NCBI GenBank assembly: GCA_030761205.1
Contig: JAULJL010000010.1
Location: 4,159,001 to 4,223,000 of the forward strand
Reading direction: 5' to 3'
Origin: Fremontodendron californicum
Taxonomy: Eukaryota > Streptophyta > Magnoliopsida > Malvales > Malvaceae
DNA: 64,000 bases
The position numbers and the translations under genes are program-made. Below, in pieces: positions 59,057 through 64,000 of the stretch. The notes below the pieces were generated by a model, which did no database searches, was not told the origin of the DNA, and saw only the letters and a list, made by a program, of their open reading frames with translations. Each line of letters begins with the position of its first letter. Position 1 is the stretch's first letter.

Positions 59057-61555
59057 GAAGATGGTACTGAAAGCAACAAAATTGCAGGCATACCCACATA
59101 AAATTCTGACAGGAAGAAGGTCGAGGATGCACACGATAAGAAAAACTTCAGGGCTTGCAGGGTTTCCTAAAAGAGATGAGAGTGTTTACGATGCTTTTGG
59201 TGCTGGACACAGCTCTACAAGCATATCAGCTGGACTTGGTATTTGGTTCTCACCTATGTTGCTCCGACTCCGACGTATATTCGGACATGGGTATGGGGAT
59301 ATGATATCCCAAGGACCCTCCAAATATATGAAAAAACTTAGAATAAATCAAACATAAAACATACCCGTGTCCGACACATACCCGTGTCCGACACTCACAT
59401 CCGAATCCGAGTAACATAGGTTCTCAGTGTAAACTCTTTCATTCCATAAGAACTGATAACTTCAGAATATAACTAACATTCAATATTTTATTTTAAAAAA
59501 AATGTAGGCATGGCAGTGGCAAGAGACATTCTAAAGAAGAAGAACAGTGTCATTTCAGTGATTGGAGATGGAGCCATGACCGCAGGACTAGCATACGAGG
59601 CCATGAATAATGCAGGATTCCTTGATTCTAACCTAATTGTCGTATTGAACGACAATAAACAAGTATCTCTACCAACTGCAAATCTAGATGGTCCTGCAAC
59701 CCCTGTTGGAGCTCTCAGCAGGGCTTTAACCAAGATTCAAGCAAGCACCAAGTTCCGCAAACTTCGTGAAACAGCAAAAGTAAACCTCTAATCTTTCCTT
59801 TATTCATATTTCATCTACCATATTTGTATAAACAGAAATCTGACTTGGATTCTTGTCTTGAAAGGGCTTCACTAAGCAAATTGGAGGGCAGGCACACGAA
59901 ATTGCAGCAAAGGTAGATGAGTATGCAAGAGGAATGATCAATGCTTCTGGCTCCACTCTCTTTGAGGAACTAGGGCTATATTACATCGGTCCAGTAGATG
60001 GACACAGTATTGAAGATTTAGTAGCCATGTTTGAAAAAGTTAAAGCCATGCCAGCCCCAGGGCCAGTTCTAATCCACATCGTGACAGAGAAAGGAAAGGG
60101 CTATCCCCCAGCTGAGGCAGCAGCTGATAAAATGCATGGTAAGATCATTACCAACTCTTAATCCATTTGTGATGTTAAGACTTGTCAAAATGATCATCTT
60201 TCTATCTGCTCTCAGGTGTTGTAAAATTTGACACGAAAACAGGCAAGCAATTCAAGTCCAAATCCTCTACACTGTCATATACACAGTACTTTGCTGAATC
60301 GCTCATCAAAGAAGCTGAGGCTGATGATAAAATTGTAGCCATCCATGCAGCTATGGGTGGGGGAACAGGTCTCAATTTCTTCCAAAAAAGGTTCCCAGAC
60401 CGCTGCTTTGATGTCGGGATTGCCGAGCAACATGCAGTAACTTTTGCAGCTGGTTTAGCCACTGAGGGTCTCAAGCCATTCTGTGCCATCTACTCATCAT
60501 TCTTGCAACGAGGATATGATCAGGTGTGCTCACAGCAATGGACATACTACATTGGATATGATCAGATTTCCTTCTAAAAATATTCTCGCATTTCCCACTT
60601 TTTCATGATTGGCACTTATGTTGGAAATTTTTTACTCCAATGGCAGGTGGTGCATGATGTGGATCTTCAAAAATTACCTGTCCGCTTTGCAATGGATCGA
60701 GCTGGCTTGGTTGGTGCAGATGGACCAACCCACTGTGGTGCATTTGATATAACATACATGGCTTGCTTGCCCAACATGGTGGTAATGGCCCCATCTGATG
60801 AGGCTGAGCTTATGCATATGGTTGCAACAGCAGCAGCCATTGATGACAGACCCAGCTGCTTCAGGTTCCCTAGGGGAAATGGTACTGGAGTAATTCTTCC
60901 ACCTAATTACAAAGGATCTCCACTTGAGGTTAGGATAATCAATTTTTTTTTTTGGATATTCAAACAGATTAGTACAGAGCAGATGAACTGATTAACTGTT
61001 TATTCGTTAATGGTTGAATAGATTGGAAGAGGAAGAATTATTATGGAAGGCAATAGAGTAGCTATTTTGGGATATGGTACTATAGTTCAACAATGCATTG
61101 AAGCAGCACACAAGCTCAGATCTAAAGACATTTATGTAACAGTAGCTGATGCAAGATTTTGCAAGCCTCTAGATAGAGATCTCATCAAGCAATTAGCAAA
61201 TGAGCATGAGATTCTAATTACTGTAGAAGAGGGTTCTATTGGAGGTTTTGGCTCACATGTATCACATTTCCTGAACTTGACGGGTATTTTGGATGGATCT
61301 CTAAAGGTATATTTCTTTTCTTTTTTCTTTCTAAATATCAACTTCTAGCTTCAATTTTTAAAGATTTGTTTCATTTTATATCTAATTACTTTTGGAGCCT
61401 CTCTGCAGTTGAGATCAATGGTGCTTCCTGATAGATACATTGACCATGGATCACCCCAAGATCAGATAGAAGAAGCAGGGCTCTCCTCAAGGCATATTTC
61501 TGCAACAGTCCTATCTATGTTAGGAAGGCCAAAAGAAGCCCAGCAGTTCAAGTGA
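57750..61555 (+). CDS. DXS2: 1-deoxy-D-xylulose-5-phosphate synthase, clade 2 (DXS2-type), ten exons
   Basis: Plastid enzyme of the MEP pathway: pyruvate plus glyceraldehyde 3-phosphate give DXP and CO2 with thiamine diphosphate. Exons: 57750-57839, 58080-58244, 58784-58948, 59088-59238, 59508-59779, 59865-60138, 60216-60523, 60647-60928, 61022-61306, 61409-61555. All introns are GT-AG and all junctions stay in frame, giving 712 residues. Seen: a Ser/Lys-rich transit-peptide-like start, WDVGHQ with His139, cofactor motif GDGAMTAG at 210-217 with LNDN at 237-240, DVGIAEQH with catalytic Glu443, and the DRAGLVGADGPTHCG motif at 492-506. The start MAVSGSL and the end with SSRHISATVLSMLGRPKE resemble clade-2 DXS, usually tied to specialised isoprenoids. 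No key residue is missing. The clade call is from memory of family sequences. Confidence 0.95.
59254..59419. mobile_element. MITE (166 bp) in intron 4 of DXS, near-perfect 8-bp duplication
   Basis: Ends CTATGTTGCTC and the complement of CTATGTTACTC are inverted repeats. Flanks are GTTCTCAC (59246-59253) and GTTCTCAG (59420-59427), 7 of 8 identical, which suggests hAT. Inside are CCGTGTCCGACAC words in direct repeat. It lies wholly within the intron and leaves both splice sites intact. Confidence 0.75.
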
Positions 61556-62681
61556 GCACAAATAAAACATCCAGAATCTAGCACTGGGGAATAATTGAAA
61601 AGAATTAGACAGGAAGTTAATCAAGCACAATAAATATGATGGAAAACCTCAGCTAGGGTCCAAACCAACGTTAGATCTGGACTCCCTCTTCAAGGCTTAG
61701 AGAAAATTGTACAAATCAAACTTCTGGTATCACAAAATGAACTAGTAAAACCACAGTTCTGTTTCTGCATATTAGTTTGGTTGTATTGTAATCAACATCA
61801 CATAAAGATTTTCTGTTATTTCATTTTTTTTTCATTCTGTTTTATATTCCTGTCAAATGTCGACCCGAATGAATTTGGCAGACGGAACACATCAAATTGC
61901 ACTGAAAGTGTCCCAAGAGTTTCCTGCAGCAAAATGTACTAGCAATTGACTAGTGTGTATTAATTTAAGTGGATTCTCAACTGTCTCAGATTTGATAAAT
62001 AATAATCCATGTGGATAATCACTTGCCACCAAAAATTTTCAGCTGGAGTTGATTTTTAATTGGTACAAGAACCTGTCATCCATCAAGCTCAATGAGCAGC
62101 AATGCAGATTAGATAGTAGAATTAGCAGCAAATTACGGTTCTTTTCAGACTGCAAGTAGAGGCAAAGAACTCGTGGAATTGAACCCAAGGATTAACTCAG
62201 TTGCAGGTTTGGAATTCAAATCTCAGCATTTGTAATCCCTTCTCTTATTTTTCGACTATGGTTGTATTTGAAGGGCATATATGAACATTTATACTAATAC
62301 ATAAAGGGAGGCTTTAGTTCACTCTTTACACCAATTGGACCTCATTTTAAAAATTTTAAGTGACCTTAGCCTCTCCCAATCAGATCCTATGTGAATTCCT
62401 GAGCATGTTAAAATTCTAATTATGATTCAGCAATAATCTCCAGGAACAGAATCCATCTTTAAAAGGAGGAATTAATCTTTTTGCATCTCGGGCAGTTATT
62501 TCTCTTTGAATAACCTTGTCGGACCAATCCCCTGGCTCCATCTACTTGTTGAAGCGTAAAGATTTCCCTCATCCTCCGGGAGCAAGCTCAAGCATTCTAT
62601 TTTTAATTCTCTCTGCCATCCCTACCTCTCCATGAAACCTACAGGCATTGATAAGTGTCCTCTCCATAATACCAAATCTGG
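61556..62681. other. 3' flank of DXS, no further gene
   Basis: Candidate polyadenylation signals AATAAA at 61561 and 61630. The next kilobase has no coding sequence or repeat I recognise; part of it may be 3' UTR. Confidence 0.45.
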
Positions 62682-62689
62682 ATTGCTGA

Positions 62690-63339
62690 GAGGATGACAA
62701 TGGAGCGGGTCGGCATGGATATTTTTGTATTAATGTTGAAAATTTTTATTTTTATGAATATCAGTTATATTCATAATTCTTTCACATTGCTTCACAATCC
62801 ACGTCACTCCACTCTATTTTTTATTAATTATTTTTAATTTAATATTATAAAAAATATATTATAATTTATTTATGAATATAATTTTAATATATATAATTTT
62901 TTAGTATATATATATATATAAAATAGGTTAAAATACTAAAAGAACCCCTGAATTTTTTTTTTTTTTTTTTTAAGTCTTTATACTTTTATTGTACCCAAAT
63001 AAACCCTTATCATTTGATTTGTACCCAAATAAATCTTTATTTCAAATGAAAAGTTTATGTTAAGAGTTTATTTAAGTATAAATTAAAAGTTAAGCGATTA
63101 TTTGGATACAAATTAAAAATTAAAGATTTATTTGGATGTAATAAAAATATAAAAGCTTATCTGAATAAAGTAATAAAGTTCACAGGTTATTTGTTATTTT
63201 AGCCTATATTAAAACTATAAAATAATAAATTTAAAAGGTAAGCGAAACGAAATAAGCATTTATCAAAATCATCTGGTTCACCACCTCATTTTTCAAAAAA
63301 AAAAATCCATTTAGAGCGGATCAAATTTTGTCATCCCTA
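62690..63339. mobile_element. hAT-type MITE with a nested foldback element
   Basis: Ends GAGGATGACAATGG and the complement of TAGGGATGACAAAA are inverted repeats of the same family as the MITE at 54948. Flanks ATTGCTGA (62682-62689) and ATTACTGA (63340-63347) agree at 7 of 8 positions. GAGCGGGT and AGAGCGGAT words are near the ends. A foldback repeat occupies the centre. Confidence 0.75.
62923..63207. mobile_element. Foldback MITE-like repeat, copy 2, nested in the hAT MITE
   Basis: The left end ATAGGTTAAAATA and the right-end complement ATAGGCTAAAATA are inverted repeats. The arms carry AAATAAACCC and complementary phrases as in copy 1 at 29000-29305. Confidence 0.65.
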
Positions 63340-63347
63340 ATTACTGA

Positions 63348-64000
63348 CATGCTTTATTAAAACCATGCAAGCGTTATGATTTGTGGATAGTTCAACAAAA
63401 TTATTGTCTTTTATGGAGGAAAACATATAGCACAGCCTTATTCAACTAACCAACCCACCCACCCTGCCTGCTTTGTTGCATGCCAAGAGAATGCCCACAT
63501 TTGTTTCCCTTCTTCTAGCATTGCTGCTGCAAGGCTTGAGCACCCACGAATAACGCTAGATAATGTAAAAGAATTTGGACAAACTGAACCTCGAAATCAT
63601 TTTCCTAAATTTCGACACAGCCATTTATGATCAGTGAGGCTAGGCTATGTCAATCACCTACTTTAAAGGCTTTCATTAATATTTAACACTCAGAGACTAT
63701 CAACCATTGAGAAAATGACTGGTTTTAATGATATTATTATTGTAAAGTAATGTAACATAATAATAATAATGCTGAACAATTACAGTTCATTAATTGACAT
63801 TTCAAGACTGTAATCTATTATTGTGTCATTCTCCCAACGAGAAAAACAACTGTACGTGAACCTTATTTGATCTTTGTTTCAAAGATATTTGCTAAGTTGT
63901 TAATAATATACCAATTTCGTATCAACAACAGTCACTCCTATACTCTCTGTTGTCATTTTTCTACATGGAACTACGATAGCTGTGGGATAAGTAGTGGTGT
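63348..64000. other. Intergenic DNA, no gene
   Basis: No coding sequence, terminal repeats or RNA gene recognised up to the window edge. Confidence 0.45.

Overview
The window is nuclear DNA from a flowering plant, almost certainly a eudicot. It is AT-rich and dominated by LTR retrotransposons and small DNA transposons, and it carries one clear intron-containing host gene, a plastid 1-deoxy-D-xylulose-5-phosphate synthase (DXS, clade-2 type), at the right end. I cannot name the species from sequence alone.

Layout. (1) 1 to ~20,900: a decayed Ty3/gypsy element of the Tat lineage on the minus strand. Its 3' LTR is cut by the window edge. It has a polypurine tract, broken pol, protease, gag and an extra ORF1 upstream of gag, a primer-binding site, and a 5' LTR. 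A complete 4.6-kb solo LTR of a related family (14853-19450, target duplication TACAC) sits inside that 5' LTR. (2) 20,900-29,660: no host gene recognised; it holds a CACTA element with a G-rich core, a TRIM-like element, a hAT MITE with an 8-bp duplication, another MITE, a tRNA-derived SINE and a foldback repeat. (3) 29666-44126: a young, nearly intact Tat element on the plus strand, 14.46 kb, duplication ATTGG. It has one long gag-pol ORF and, between pol and the 3' LTR, an antisense gene with a plant mobile domain plus a coiled coil. It also carries a captured fragment of a host stomatin-like (SPFH) gene. (4) 44227-45081: a LINE fragment. (5) 47323-52623: a very young Ty1/copia element on the minus strand, duplication ATTGC, intact except for one stop codon. 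(6) 52,629-57,560: intergenic DNA with a hAT MITE and a 560-bp insertion flanked by 18-bp direct repeats just upstream of DXS. (7) 57750-61555: DXS, ten exons, 712 residues, every exon junction in frame, with a MITE in intron 4. (8) Downstream: a hAT MITE with a foldback element nested in it.

How it fits together. DXS is the only evident functional host gene; it would supply the first step of the plastid MEP isoprenoid pathway. The rest is a stratified record of transposition. The old Tat copy was invaded by a second Tat element that later collapsed to a solo LTR. The younger Tat and copia elements have LTR pairs that differ at only a few positions. The most unusual content is in the young Tat element: an antisense accessory gene and a host-derived SPFH exon-like fragment occupy the same post-pol interval.
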